Of a stretch of DNA of 64,000 nt, positions 1 through 11,815 are shown piece after piece; the stretch's first letter is position 1, and the number at the start of each line of letters is the position of its first letter. Location: contig JAUMIR010000001.1 of the NCBI GenBank assembly GCA_030847615.1, forward strand, positions 164,087,001 through 164,151,000, in the 5' to 3' direction. This stretch comes from Gambelia wislizenii (lineage: Eukaryota > Chordata > Lepidosauria > Squamata > Crotaphytidae). The translations under genes were made by a program, and so were the position numbers. The notes beneath the pieces are model-generated. The model did not search any database, was not told the origin of the DNA, and saw only the letters and a program-made list of their open reading frames with translations.

Positions 1-1269
1 TCCCAAATTAATTGTATATAAAATCAACAACCAGGATGAGGTCTATAGTGATTCAAATTAATGTGACCCTCCTTAACAACCACAAATGGCACATTTGCAA
101 ATTTTTATTTCATGGCTTATTTTCCCATATATCTGATAAGCCCTGAGAATCAGATGAAACAAATTATGTACCTAATGTGGAGAAAAGTTATGATTAACAG
201 AAGTCTGATATCTGAAAGAACAGTGTATTTTCAGCTATGATAGTCTTGCTTCAGGGGAAAGGCCTGAAGATCTTAATCACTGAGTTCTTTTCTTTAAGGA
301 GGAGCTAATATCTGACTCTCCAAGAAGGCTATGCCTCCCAATACAGCTCAGCATTTCAGTATCAATCTTTAGGCAGTTTTAATGCCTTTTCTGTTCAATT
401 ATGTATTCAGTGAGGAATTCAAACAACAGTGATAAAGGATTTAATAGCATTTGCGTGACAGGGCACTAGAGACCTAGGACATATTTCTAATATTTATGGT
501 GCTGACCCAAACATAAAGAAGCAAACAGGAAGTAGCAAATCTCTAGGATGCCAACGTCTAGGACTTTCCTGTTTTCCACTAAATTTTCAACATCTTCTTC
601 TGTCTCTGTCCATTCAAACTGCTAAACCCCTCTTTTTTTCCTGCCATATTGTGTCATCTGGAAATGAATATCTTTTCGATGTTGTGCCTGGTGTAACCTT
701 CCAAAAACTGAAGAAAGATATCCCGTTATCAAGGGACCACCCTCTTCCATTACGTTCCCATCAATGAAACATCAGCAATTAATCACCTTGGCATATTAGC
801 AGGCGAGTCTAACAGTATTGTTTATTTCTTTATTTCACATGTTATTCTCTCTCTCTTTTTGGATTTTGCATGCTTAGCATCAATCAACCTACAATTGTTG
901 ACTCATTTACACTTTTTAATCACTCTCCAGTAAGAGAAAGCAGATGGATGACTCACTTTTTCCATGGGCATCTTGTGAATGTCTAAATGCTATCCATATT
1001 CTTGAATCTTAATATAAATTCAGAAATACTGGAGTTAAACTTGGTATATTTATTTTTATAGCTTTTCCCTACAACCCACAGACATTAAAATGTTACAAAC
1101 AAAGTAATGAGTTATGTTAAATACTGTTACAGTTAAAAATGAAACTCTACAGAAAGTGTTTTCCCTGAGGAAAACAATGCTTTTATGTTTACTTGAGGGG
1201 TGTGTGAAATGTTCTTGATATTGCAGTTGTGCAGGTTTAATCACTACTAGAGAATCACTACTACAAAGG
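1..1269. other. AT-rich non-coding stretch, nothing assigned
   Basis: Only short spurious ORFs are present. I see no repeat family, splice-flanked exon or RNA gene that I can name. Confidence 0.6.
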
Positions 1270-1492
1270 CAATGTGGGGTAGTGGTTTGAATGTAGGACT
1301 AGGACTCAGGTAGACCAGGGTTCAAATTTCATACAGCCATGGAAATATCTTTGGTGACTTTGGGCAAATCACACTCTCTCAGGTTCAGAGGGAGACAATA
1401 GCAAACCCCTCTGAACAAATCTTACCAAGAAAACATAAGAGAATGTCACCATAGGTCAGAGTCAACTTGAAGGCACATCACAACAACACTAC
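1270..1492 (+). mobile_element. tRNA-derived SINE with Bov-B-like tail
   Basis: The head contains pol III promoter-like boxes: a box A-like TAGTGGTTTGAATG near 1290 and a box B-like GGGTTCAAATTTC near 1320. The body has the usual clauses on brackets of CTCTCTCAG and CTGAACAAATCTT. The tail (about 1448-1490, ending in ACAACAAC) resembles the end of the Bov-B LINE at 58740-58785. This is the widespread squamate SINE architecture, in which the SINE is mobilised in trans by the LINE. Confidence 0.85.
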
Positions 1493-1700
1493 AGAGTTAT
1501 AGAATCTTACGTTTGGAAGGGGACACTAGGGCCATCTAGTTCAGTCCCTTTCTGTGCAGGAATACACAACCCAAGCCCTCCTGAAAGATGGCCATCCAAC
1601 CTCTGATTACAGACCTTCAAAGAAGGAGTCCACCACCCTCTGAGGCAGTCTATTCCATTGTCAAACAGTTCTTACAATAAAGAAATTATTCCTAAGAATC
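1493..1700 (-). mobile_element. CR1 LINE 3' fragment
   Basis: Antisense CR1 3' end (ATAGAATC...TTGGAAGGGGACACTAGGGCC). It is diverged and abuts the SINE tail directly. It matches the better preserved copies starting at 2307 and 49881. Confidence 0.8.
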
Positions 1701-2304
1701 TCTTAGAGGCGTATTGCATGAGGAATAAAGTGAAACTGCAGCTGGACCATTTTGCCTTCCGTTCTGCCTTACTGCATGATGGTGTAGTTCTTCAGTACTT
1801 CTTCAGTTTTAGTCCTGTAGGAGACAATTGTAAAAGCAAGTTTTTTTCCTAATGGCTTTTTCCCAGTTAATCCATAAACTGGGTTGCTCCTCAGCCAATC
1901 TACATCTGGAAGGCCAACCCAAAAGTTCCTTCCCTAAGTCACAGGATTTAAAGAAAGGGTTTATCTCTTGGGCCAGCCCCAAAGGAGGTCACTGTCCCCA
2001 TCCCTCAGCTCTCAAGACACTAAAGGAGTAGTTCCAGATCCCCCCTTCATCTCCCAAAGGGGGAGGTGCCAAAGGTCCACACCAAACCAATCAAATAATG
2101 AAAAGGAGGAGGCAGAGGGTGGCCAGGTTTAAATACCATGTGGCCCCACCCTCTGCTCTCTGAGCAATGTTGCAGGCACCAAGACCACGTTAAAAGCCTC
2201 CAGCCTGTGCTTCATCAAAGGAGGGGGGTTCCTTTAGCGCAGTTATCACTGCTGCATGTCCACAGTTGTGGGGTTTTTAAAAAATAAAAATACCGTTTTA
2301 TTCA
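1701..2304. other. Unassigned; a TATA-like site near 2129
   Basis: No coding potential is visible. A TTTAAATA box near 2129 lies in a more GC-rich context and an A-rich AAAATAAAAATA run lies near 2280. A solo LTR is conceivable, but I could not find ends or a duplication. Confidence 0.3.
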
Positions 2305-2306
2305 GG

Positions 2307-3380
2307 TAGAATCATACAGTTGTAGAGTTGGAAGAGACCACAAGGGCCATCCAGTCCAACCTCCTGCCATGCAGGAAATCACAATCAAAGCATCCCTGAC
2401 AGATGGCCATCCAGCCTCTGTTTAAAGATCTCCAAGGAAGGAGACCCTACCACGCTCCAAGGGAGTGTGTTCCATGCTGAACAGCTCTTACTGTCAGAAA
2501 GTTCCTCCTAATGTTGAGGTGGAATCTCTGTTCCTGGAGCTTGCATCCATTGTTCCATGTTCTAGTCTCTGGAGCAGCAAAAAACAAGCTTGCTCCATCC
2601 TCAATGTGACACCCCTTCAAATACTTAAACTGGGCTATCATATCACCCCTTAACCGTATTTTTTCCAGGCTAAACATACCCAGTTCTCTAAGTCTTTCCT
2701 CAGAAGGGATGGCTTCCAAACCTTTCACCATTTTAGTCACCCTCCTCTGGACACACTCCAATTTGTCAATATCCTTTTTGAATTGTGGTGCCCAGAACCG
2801 GACACGGAATTCTAGGTGAGGCCTGACCAAGGCAGAATAGAGTGGCACTATTACTTCCCTTGATCTGGACACTATACTTCTGTTGATGCATCCCAAAATC
2901 GCATTGGTCTTTTTATCTGCCACATCATACTGTTGACTCATGTTCAACTTGTGGTCTACTAGGACTCCTAGATCCGTTTTGCATATAGTCTTATTCAGCC
3001 AGGTCTCCCCCATCCTATATCTATACTTTTTGTTTTTCCTTACATTTCTACATATTGAATTTCATTTTGTTAGCTTTGGCCCGGCTTTCTAGTCTATTCA
3101 GGTCATTTTGAATTTTGATCCTGTCCTCTAGGGTATTAGCTACTCCTCCTAATTTGGTGTCATCTACAAATTTGATAAGTATGCCCCTAATTCTCTCATC
3201 CAAGTCATTGATAAAGATGTTGAATAGCACTGGGCCCAGGACAGAACCCTGTGGTACCCCAATGGTCACATCTTTCCAAGATGAAGAGGAGCCACTGCTG
3301 AGCACGCTTTGGGTTTGGCTAGTCAACCAATTACAAATCCATTGAACAGTTAACTTGTCTAGCCCACATTTTACAAGCTT
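2307..3380 (-). mobile_element. CR1 LINE, 5'-truncated, ORF2 C-terminal part
   Basis: Read on the minus strand, the 188-residue frame at 2447-3013 is the CR1 ORF2 C-terminus (motifs [27 protein letters not shown]). The 92-residue frame at 3048-3326 carries the reverse transcriptase block GVPQGSVLGPVLFNIFINDL. The catalytic FADD motif reads FVDD here. A deletion of roughly 25 bp near 3030 relative to the copy at 50577-51065 separates the two frames. The element is dead: 5'-truncated, with a mutated RT active site. Confidence 0.93.
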
Positions 3381-3480
3381 ATTCTAATTGTGGTTTTAAT
3401 TGCTTTGTGAGCCGCCTTGGGTCCCACTTTGGGAGAAAGGCAGCATAGAAATGGCATAAATAAATAAATAAATAAATACT
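3381..3480 (+). mobile_element. L2-type LINE 3' tail
   Basis: GAGCCGCCTTGGGTCCC followed by a GGGAGAAAGGC-type clause and a (AAAT)n tail at about 3460-3478 is the standard L2-like 3' terminus. It resembles the tails of the L2 copies at 33550 and 52535. Confidence 0.75.
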
Positions 3481-3790
3481 AGAATGTGGTCAGCTAAACA
3501 CCCCAACCACAAACTGCAGAATCATATACACTAGTGCCATTTGTTCCACTGTGTTAACTTGATTCAATCAACATCTCATGTGGTGGTAGTGGTGGTAGGA
3601 AGATGGTGGAACCTCTTCTTGTATGTACATATGCCCTCAGAGTTTATTTTTATAGTTTGATAAAATTTATGATATTTGCTCAGATATTAAATACAAGTTG
3701 TCCTATCATATTTGTGGAACCAATATCCATGGCTTCAGTTATCCATGGCTGAAAAAATAGGGATACATACCATAGAGTTGCTCTAGAAGA
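3481..3790. other. Unassigned spacer
   Basis: Nothing recognisable beyond short low-complexity GGTGGTAG near 3585. Confidence 0.4.
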
Positions 3791-3799
3791 TGCCTAGAG

Positions 3800-4110
3800 G
3801 GGTTCAGCAGATAAACTATGCAGCAGAATAGGGCTTGAAAAACAAAGGCTTCAACTAGCAGGCTTTATCACTGCTCTGACCCACTTTCACCCACAATAAG
3901 AAGACTTACAAGCAGCAAGGTCTATCTGGAGTCTTTATCATTAGTTCCAGTATAAAACAAATACAGAATATATACAGCAAACTTTAATAATGAATCCAAC
4001 AGCAGTTCTCCAAATACTTCTTAACCAAATACTGAGGTTGTGCGCCTGTGTGGATTCTAATCTGTCACACCAGGAGTGCACTCCCTAGTGGGTGGCTGAG
4101 GGTTGGGGTG
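3800..4110 (-). repeat. LTR-like repeat, copy A
   Basis: Shares a colinear block with 58870-59020, including CTCTGACCCACTTTCAC, GCAGCAAGGT and an ATCTGGAG...CTTTATC clause. On the minus strand the block contains ATAAAG ahead of a pyrimidine-rich stretch, as around an LTR polyadenylation site. I could not define TG...CA ends or a duplication, so the LTR reading is tentative. Confidence 0.4.
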
Positions 4111-4228
4111 GGACTTGTCAAATAAGGGATGGGTTATTCATTCCCTAGATCTGTGTCCCATACTATGCCAACACTTTCTTAGCTGTATCATTTAACTTTG
4201 TGGCCATTTTATCTCTAGCTCTGGTGAT

Positions 4229-4561
4229 TTGTGCATTTTGTGTCTCCCTGCAGCGCCCAGAATGCCACCTCAATACTATGCCCACAAAAAGTTGCACCAT
4301 GTCATGCAGCCCATTGATGTCATCCAGTTGTGCATGGGAGAGGGTTCGCAGAGCTGGAATCTGGCCAGCAAGACCAAGACCAAGCTAGATCTCTACCTCT
4401 GCTTGAACAGGTCTTCAGAGAAATCACTGTTGGAAAGGTCTAGAAGGAGAAGGAACCATGGCACAATGTTGCATTTGCAGGACAACATGCAGGCCCAGCT
4501 CTTTGGCTGCTTCCCAGCAACTTTCATTCTGGGCTACATCAGCACTCTTTCCTCCATTTAG
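4229..4561 (+). other. Unassigned 110-codon ORF, possible retrocopy remnant
   Basis: An open frame begins at ATG 4229, with an inner ATG at 4262 starting MPPQYYAHKKLHHVM. It has a basic RSRRRRNH patch and ends at a TAG at 4559. Composition looks more coding-like than the flanks, and no repeat family known to me covers it. I do not recognise the protein. It could be a piece of a processed pseudogene or a chance ORF. Confidence 0.25.
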
Positions 4562-5104
4562 TCTTGCTCACAGAATACCTTAATATGGTCTTGTTAATAG
4601 ACTATTTTAATGTGGGGTGGGAGTGGGAAAGTCACTCATGACAATTTGATCTGAAATCCAACAATATTTTTGAATACTAAGCATCTTAAGTGACTCAGAA
4701 ATATGAGCCAAAGGGAAAAGAGAAGCAATGTTCATGGATTGGTTTTAAGGTAATTATAGCCCTAAGGAATTCCAGCAGTGTGTTTTTATTAACTAATAAC
4801 TACCATCAACGATGCAAGCAGCAGTGTTCCAATAGAAGAGCAGTTATTAGTGGTGGAAGTGAGCAGTGTGGTTGCTACTTGCATGATTATTACATGGGGG
4901 CTAGAACTGGAGGGGTGGAAAACAGGATTCATAGAAAGTGTTTCCTTGACCAACCCCATGTCATTATCACCAGTGGTATTTAGTGCCTAGTTATGCCTAT
5001 AATTGTAATATATGTATATTGAAATGGGGAAGAACCAAACTGTGAGAGTATTTTCCTACCATCACTTAGAACATCTGTGTATGATATTGTATATGCATAC
5101 TGTA

Positions 5105-5214
5105 TATACAGCAAGGGCCTTCTTGGTGGCTTATCCCAGTCTGTGGAACTCTCTCGCACACAAGGTTAGGATGGTCTCTTCTTTGCTCTTTTTATGCTGG
5201 CAGTCCTATAGATC
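5105..5214 (+). mobile_element. L2 LINE ORF2 C-terminal fragment
   Basis: The frame reads ARAFLVAYPSLWNSL...RMVSSLL, matching the L2 ORF2 C-terminus seen at 33700-33830 (RAFSVAVPTLWNSLPWEARL). It stops abruptly at the foldback element starting at 5218. Confidence 0.75.
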
Positions 5215-5217
5215 TAG

Positions 5218-5504
5218 GGAGATTTTTAGATGCCTCTTGCCGCCTCTTGCCACGCAAGCAGCCTCCGGAGCAGTAATGTCGTCCGTGACTGTTGCGGCTT
5301 GCATTGGAGGCAGCCGCGCTGTTTTTTACTCACGGACAACTTCCGTGAGTGAAAAACAGCGCAGCCGCCTCCTATGCTAGCCGCAACAGTCACGGACGCC
5401 GCCGAGAGAGAAAGGGCATCGTCCAAAATGGACCCCTAGCCGCACAGCAGCCTCATTACTGCTCCGGAGGCTGCTTGCGCGGCAAGAGGCGTCTGAAAAT
5501 CTCC
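5218..5504. mobile_element. Foldback MITE with near full-length arms, TSD TAG
   Basis: The two halves are reverse complements: TGCCTCTTGCCG...CCTCCGGAGCAGTAATG on the left and its complement on the right. They meet at a short centre near 5335-5345 (CTCACGGACAACTTCCGTGAG). The left arm lacks about 55 bp present in the right arm (roughly 5396-5452). The ends GGAGATTTTTAGATGCC and GGAGATTTTCAGACGCC are flanked by TAG at 5215-5217 and 5505-5507. It is GC-rich compared with its surroundings. A related, less complete copy lies at 24436-24602. Confidence 0.9.
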
Positions 5505-5507
5505 TAG

Positions 5508-7000
5508 GACTTTAGCGCACCAGCCTTCTGTCTTGCTGCAATAGCATTAGTTCAGAGAATAGAAACATACCAGTTTGAGAATGTTCCTTATCACAACCTT
5601 TAACTGTGCAATCACACTACTTTGTTAGTCTATAGTTGTGCAATCTGTCTTCAACACCATAATCAATAATCAAGCACCATAATGCCAGCTTTCTGACCTA
5701 TGCCCTACCCAGTGTTCCTTTCTGTATTTTTTTTCTTTTTTGCCATAATTTTGCAATTACAGCAATATGGTGGTGGTGGGGAAATGTCCTCCAAAGCCCA
5801 CTGACATTGAGCTCAGTGGACAGGCATGAGAGAAGGGGCAGCCCAGCCCAGGAAGGTGAGATGAAGCTTGAGCAGCAAAGAGCTGCCCTCCTCTTCCTTC
5901 TCCACAGCCTTCCTTCTCCCTTTGCAGCCAGAATCGGAAGCCGCTGCCACCAGGATGGGTGAAGGGTGGGTGAATCTCCTCCTCATCCTTGTGGTGGACA
6001 CCCTCCTTGTTGTCTCTGGGTGCTGCCAGGTTCCCTTCACCTTCCTTCACCTCCCACTACACAAAAAGTGACATGGCCACTATCTTGATTCACAGAGAGC
6101 TTCACGGCCTTTTGTTTTTGATAAAACATCATGGGAACAAAACAATGCTGCTGCAAATTGTCTATAATGTGCAGGTATGTGCATTATTTCTTCTTGTCTA
6201 GACAAGCCCATGAGATGTATACTGTATGGCCATTGATAAGCTGTGGCCTCACATTCTACAGTGTCCTCTCATCAGTATCCTTGTCTTGTAAAAAGGTACA
6301 GGGAGGAACAGAAAGAAAGGAGAGATAGAAAAAGGGGAGACTACCAAGAATCATTGCTCCTTTCACTGCCATTGATACTAGTTGCAGAAAAGAATACAAG
6401 CAGGTTCTATAGCTAGCCACAAGCCAATGTCTCACTTCCAGGAGCCCAAACTATGACAGTGCAAAAACTATGTCTTTTTGCTTTAACCATTTTGCAGTTA
6501 CCTTGCGATAGGTTTCTTGGAAGGAACTGAAATGAGCTTAAACAAGCATCTGACATAGCAAGGCTTTCAAGTCTTTCGAATTCTCCACTCAACAGAATTG
6601 TAATCATGTGAAAATAAGAGAAGCCCTCTGCAATTGCTGGAACAATATCTAGTGAGGTAGCCCTATTAATGTTACAGCAAAAACAATACAAAGTCTTATG
6701 GCAAAATGAAGATTAACACATTTATTAACAGCATGAGCATATGTGGACCCAGATAATTTCATTACACACATATATAAAAACTCTGAGGTCAAAAGAAAAT
6801 GAAATGCAGAAAGAACAGACAATGCTAATTTCCTCAGCAGTGGTAATCTAAAAACCATAGATGGAAGGATACATCTTGGCATTGCTAAACTGGGGAAGAA
6901 ACAAAACTTTGATCGATGTGACAGGAGGGAGTTTTCGACTTCTTAATAAGTTCTTTGATTGTTCAGTCTGAGAACTTCCTGATTAGTTACAAAGACAGAT
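5508..7000. other. Unassigned intergenic sequence
   Basis: Several ORFs of 60-97 codons overlap in different frames around 5757-6330. None has recognisable domains or splice context. I see nothing else to annotate. Confidence 0.45.
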
Positions 7001-7029
7001 TTAGTGTCAAAAAAGGGGCCATTGCTCTT

Positions 7030-7465
7030 CTTACTATGGGGAGTAACCAACAACTATCATGTCAGAATGCACAGAGAAGGTACTGAAATCCACAAACACC
7101 TGGACAACTTCAACAGGAAAGAAGAAACCCTTAAAGTAAACAAAGTTTGGTTACCAGTCCTGAAAAACACCAGACTCAAAACTCAACACATGTAAATGAA
7201 CTCTACCCAGGGACAGGGGGATTTCTAACAGATAATGGGCCATTAGCCAAACAGACATTAATCCTCCTTGCATATCTTCCCCCAGGAACTAGCCATTCAA
7301 ATACACACATTTACATATCCTCTCCCACATGGGCTCACAGTATATAAATCCCACATACTCCTACCCAACCATTCTCTGAAGATGCCAGCCACAGATGCAG
7401 GCGAAGCATCAGGAATAAAGACTTCCAGAACATGGCCTCACAGCCTGGAAAAAACCCAAAGATAA
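7030..7465 (+). mobile_element. Penelope-like element 3' remnant
   Basis: The frame at about 7035-7190 reads HREGTEIHKHLDNFNRKEE...VWLPVLKN. This matches the C-terminal end of the GIY-YIG endonuclease of Penelope-like retroelements, where EI.KH..NFNR precedes W.P. Downstream, 7375-7465 is the common amniote 3' block (GATGCCAGCCACAGATGCAG ... CATGGCCTCACAGCCTGG). Several frame breaks show it is a fossil. The class assignment is from family memory and less certain than the repeat call itself. Confidence 0.6.
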
Positions 7466-7857
7466 CCTATAGTTTCTTAATTCATTTTTTTAAAAAATAG
7501 GAGAACTCTCATATTAGGTCTGAAATATCTGCGATTCTTATATCTTATAAGAATCTGGGAAAAGAGAGGCACAATTAAAGATTTAATGAAAAATATATAT
7601 TATCCCTTATCTGTAACTGTATCTTACTGGCTTCTCTTTACTGTTAAACTATAAACCACAAAAGACATTTGTCTATTGCTTTGACAATTTGAAATGCTCT
7701 AGGTGCATTTATTGCTTCTTTCTAATGGTCTTGTTCTTATCTATGATTCAAGAGTTGCTGCTTACAGGGTATAATTACCTTTTTGCTGGGTGGTCAGGTT
7801 TGTTCATCTCATCAGAGCTCTGAAAAGTTACTTTTTAAGACTATAACCCCTAGAATT

Positions 7858-8092
7858 CCCTTGTTGTGTGCTTTCAAGTTGTTTCCAACTTATGTTGATC
7901 CTAAGGTGACCCTATGATGGAGCTTTTCTTGATAAGATTTATTCAGAGGGGGTTTGCCTTTGCCTTCCTCTGAGGCTGAGAGAGGGTGACATGCCCAGTG
8001 GGTTTCCATGGCTGAGCAGGGATTCAGACCCTGGTCTCCAGAATCATATTCCAGCACTCAAACCACTATACCACACTGTCTCTCTAACCATT
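7858..8092 (-). mobile_element. tRNA-derived SINE, antisense
   Basis: Reading starts with the Bov-B-like tail (TTGTTGTGTGCTTTCAAG near 7860). It ends with the complement of the pol III boxes (GATTCAGACCCTGG box B, CTCAAACCACTATACCAC box A). It is the same family as 1270-1492 but inverted. Confidence 0.9.
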
Positions 8093-8482
8093 CAATTCCC
8101 TAATAATTGAGAATCCTGACAACTGCAACACCCAAAAATATCCCCCCCCAGTTCTGCTTTTCACTGCTCAGACATGTAAAAATGCAAAGGGGCTACAAAA
8201 TACCAATTGTTATTTTGACAATATATGTAGATTCTAATTCAATGAACACAGAGTTCAGTCAATGTCATAATGTTTCACAGATAATACAAAAAATCTCATT
8301 CAAGAAAGGAAACCGTTTCCAAGAGTGAAGAAGAGACCTTTCAAAGGGTTGAAATGGCAAATAGGCAAGTATATTCTCATTTAATCAATCCCATGTGTTC
8401 ACTGTCACAACTTTTGAAGGAATTTGCTACTAATGGAGAGGAATGGTCAGTAGAAAGTTATGGCACGCTGAGCAAAGACTAT

Positions 8483-8512
8483 GGGGACTGTTTACACGGC
8501 AAAATAAATCCT
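8483..8512 (+). repeat. Harbinger left terminal inverted repeat
   Basis: GGGGACTGTTTACACGGC followed by AAAATAAATCCTC. The next roughly 120 bp (to 8630) match in inverse orientation the right end of the short element at 54582-55553, including GGGCGCTGTTGCT and GTGGGAACTA. Confidence 0.9.
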
Positions 8513-8824
8513 CAAAGAATTCACCAAGATGCCTGGTAGTTCCCACATTTTCCACAGCAACAGCGCCCTTTCAGAAGGAGGGGGACCGAAAAACCCCTAA
8601 GTTGCACAGAAAATGGTTCCGCTGATTTTCACGTCTTTTTTAAAAGTTGCGTCTCTTTGCACACTATCGATGTTGTGAACTACCCGACATAAAGGATTTC
8701 AGATTCTACAGTATCCCCGGAAAGGGGCATTTCTGTGGAGTGACGAAAAAAGAATCCCACCTACATCACCTAGGCAGACCTTTGTAACATCCTCTGTAAA
8801 CAGCTGCCTTTTTATTTGTCCTTA

Positions 8825-11426
8825 ATGGCAGCAGTTCAGAGAACAAAGAAGGGAGGTAGGGGCATAGCATCGAGCCATGCTGAGAATCTGGATTTACTGG
8901 ATCTTTACTGGATTTTCTGGATTTTTGGGACAAAGAGAAAGTGCAAGAACAATTACGAACATGCCATAGAAATATCAATCTTTTTGAGAAGATTGCTACT
9001 GAAATGCATAGAAGAGGGCATGACAGGACCCACGAGGAATGCCGGATGAAATCTAAAATAATGTGTCAACACTATAGGGAAGTGAGAGACCATAATTCTA
9101 AAAGGGGTAATGATGCTGCAACTATGCCTTACTTTGCTGAGCTCCATGCAATTTTAGGGGTTGAATCAAATATTCATCCCGTGAGAGTTTCAAGGAACTC
9201 ACCTGGTAATAGGAGGTCAGTGCTTTTGACCCAAAATGTCCACAGCTCTGTAGAATTACAACCGGAGATGCCTGAGGAGTTGATTCTGTTGTTTGAAACA
9301 GGTAAAACTTATTTGTTACCATCCTGTACTTCTTAACTGTTAACTGTCTTGCGTTCCATTCAATATTCTCTTTTCATTTAGTATGTCTCATCTTTGACAA
9401 CAATTGCGTTAAGATGATCTTATAGCATACCGATTTCTAAAAGTGGTTGCTTGAATATGTACTTTCTTTCTTTAAATGGCATGATAATGACTGCAGTTAC
9501 TTCATGTCTGTGTGCTTCAATATATACTTATTATTTATTTTCGCTATTATACTTATATTACTGATCTGTAACAATACAAGTTTATCGCAATGGCGATGTC
9601 TCGGTACTTCATTAAACTTTTATTTTACTATTAGTAATACATTTTAAAATGTTACTGATGTGCTTTACCTAGCCAAAAGATAAAGGGTGTACGTGCGCTA
9701 CCTTCTTCTTCCAATGGTACCTCTGGCATGTTTCCATGGCAGCAAGCACCATAAACATGAATGAGAGAACAGTGATGTTTACATTAGCACATCAAAGGAT
9801 ATCTCCCTGGCAGTTTATTTGCATGCTGATGCAGTGTTGCTGCTATCAGATGCTTAAAACTGTTTATTCTGTATTTCATGTCATGTTCTTATGTAAGAAA
9901 AAAATATGTTTGCATACTGCCCCTGAAGTTATTACCATTTAGACTTTTTACATGAAGGTACACTTGCAGGCAATTTTAAATCTTTCCCATGGCAGCAAGG
10001 ACCATAAACCTGAGAAAACAGGGATGTTTAAAATTAACACTACAAAGGAAATTTTTCAGGCCCCTTACTATCTGATCTGCTAGCTCATTATTTTTTTTTG
10101 TAAATTTAAGTTCTTCAAAGCACTATTTATTTTTCCTGAATGCCTTTTAATTTTATATAGTTATCAAAAAAATTATGTACGCTTTGACTACATTTATCAA
10201 ATTCAAATTACAGGTATGGATATTAATTGATGAAAGAGCAATAAAGGAGCATTTGAAACTTAAATGAAATTAGAACTTTACACTTATGTAAAATTCAAAC
10301 TGACTGTTCTCCAAAATTATGACATGAAATGTTGTATTTGATACTTTTCATTCCCACCCCCATCCTTATAAAAGGTACTTACACTGCATGTTTGGATATC
10401 ATTTTTTTTAGAAAAATGGTAAACAGTAAATGATCTGTTTGTTAAGTTTATTTAGCCAGAAACTCTGCTAATATTTTATGTGTTAATTGTAATGTTTTTT
10501 TCTTTAAATATATATATATATAGATATATACAGGTAAATTATTCCCTATGATGAATTCATACCTTTCTTTAAATCTATTTCAGACTCACAAAGTTCCACT
10601 TCAGCGACTGAGGAAAGTCAAAATGTAACATTAACTTTGGAGGAAATTCAAACAAACTCCATACCAACAGAATCAAATGAGGCAGATAGTTTGATTGATC
10701 CAACTGAGGAAGAACATTCCACAGAATTTGAACTTCTATGGAGTGCTCAGCAGCCAAGTGTTAATACTGGTAAGTAATATTTACTGAAAATACTGGTAAA
10801 CACTTTTGCAGATGCTATCTGATTTGATGTGAAACTAATATCAATTTCAATACAACATTGTAATCAATTGCTTTCATTTATTTACAGGAAGTGAAATCAG
10901 TATCCCAAAAGCTGCAATGACTCCTGCTGAAAGACTAGCACAGATAAGGAGAAAGAGAGAACGAAAAACAGTTAACACTACTGAAGTTTTACAGCACTCT
11001 TAAAAAATGATTGATTAAAAGCTACTGAATCTTCATGGGTTATCACAGAAAGAGGAACAGCTGATGGAAAAATTCCATAAGGCCAATGCAGAAAGACAGG
11101 AATACGAGGAACAAGAAAATAGATTAAATAGGGAGGAACATAGGAAAGATAGAGAAGTTATTGAAAATAATCTTAAGGAACAAACTTCTCTGTTAGCAAC
11201 TATGGTCCAGCATTTAGGAACACTAACAGCCCAGGGAACAACTTTTAAAAGGGTAGTTAGGAAAAGAAAGACAGCTGACACACAACCTAATTCTTCTACA
11301 GCAAGTCAGCCAGTTACACCACTGAGCAATTCTTTCAGAGAAGTAGGAGATGCTGCAAGAAGTGCTGCCTTAGCATGTTCTAGGCCAGTAAGGAAGATAA
11401 AGAAACCTGAACTAATGAGCCTTTGA
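8825..11426 (+). pseudogene. Harbinger Myb/SANT-like DNA-binding protein A (3 exons, broken)
   Basis: Exons are 8825-9301, 10584-10769 and 10888-11426. Donors are CAG|GTAAAA and CTG|GTAAGT, acceptors TTTCAG and TTTACAG, and both introns are in phase 1, so the frame is kept across junctions. Exon 1 encodes a trihelix/Myb-like domain (LDLLD, then VQEQLRTCHRN, RGHDRT and PYFAELHAILG). Exon 2 is acidic (EEIQTN, PTEEEHSTEFELLW). Exon 3 has a basic stretch (RKRERK), then a highly charged helix likely to form a coiled coil (EEQENRLNREEHRK). Start ATG 8825 (MAAVQRTKKGG) is in a different frame from the domain. A frameshift lies at about 8895-8925 inside a repeated CTGGATTT stretch. Two in-frame TAA codons interrupt exon 3 (about 11000 and 11015). 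In Harbinger elements such a protein binds DNA and helps transposase reach the ends. An AATAAA lies near 11820. Confidence 0.88.
10508..10530. repeat. (TA)n microsatellite in intron 1 of gene A
   Basis: Short TA run interrupted by TAGA. Confidence 0.9.
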
Positions 11427-11768
11427 GTATTGTTCTTGAATATACTACAATGGTTTATGTTCACAAATACATTATATTTTTTCTTTACTATATGGAACTG
11501 GTTCAAGAAGTTCCATACTTTTACTTTCCTAACAAATACTACCGCATGTATTATGGCTGTAACAGCCATGTTAAATGTTCACGTAATGCTGTGATTTTGC
11601 AGATTAATATCCCTTTTGAGTAGTTCACATTTTAATTAGCTATTGAAAGTAGTGTTTACCTATTTGATTCTTATGTAGAAAACCGTAGCATAGTCTAGTA
11701 TTCTTTTTTTTATAAACCTTATATTGTTTTTTAAACATCTTATTTCATTTACTTTATTATGGTCAACA

Positions 11769-11815
<47 letters not shown>

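Noticed and set aside
1270..1335. tRNA gene
   Set aside because: Only promoter boxes are conserved; no cloverleaf. It is the SINE head.
3115..3345. Plus-strand ORF of 76 codons and its twin at 50713-50943
   Set aside because: Shadow of the CR1 reverse transcriptase frame on the other strand.
5757..6090. Coding exon suggested by overlapping ORFs on both strands
   Set aside because: No domain, no consistent frame, no splice-flanked structure that I could defend.
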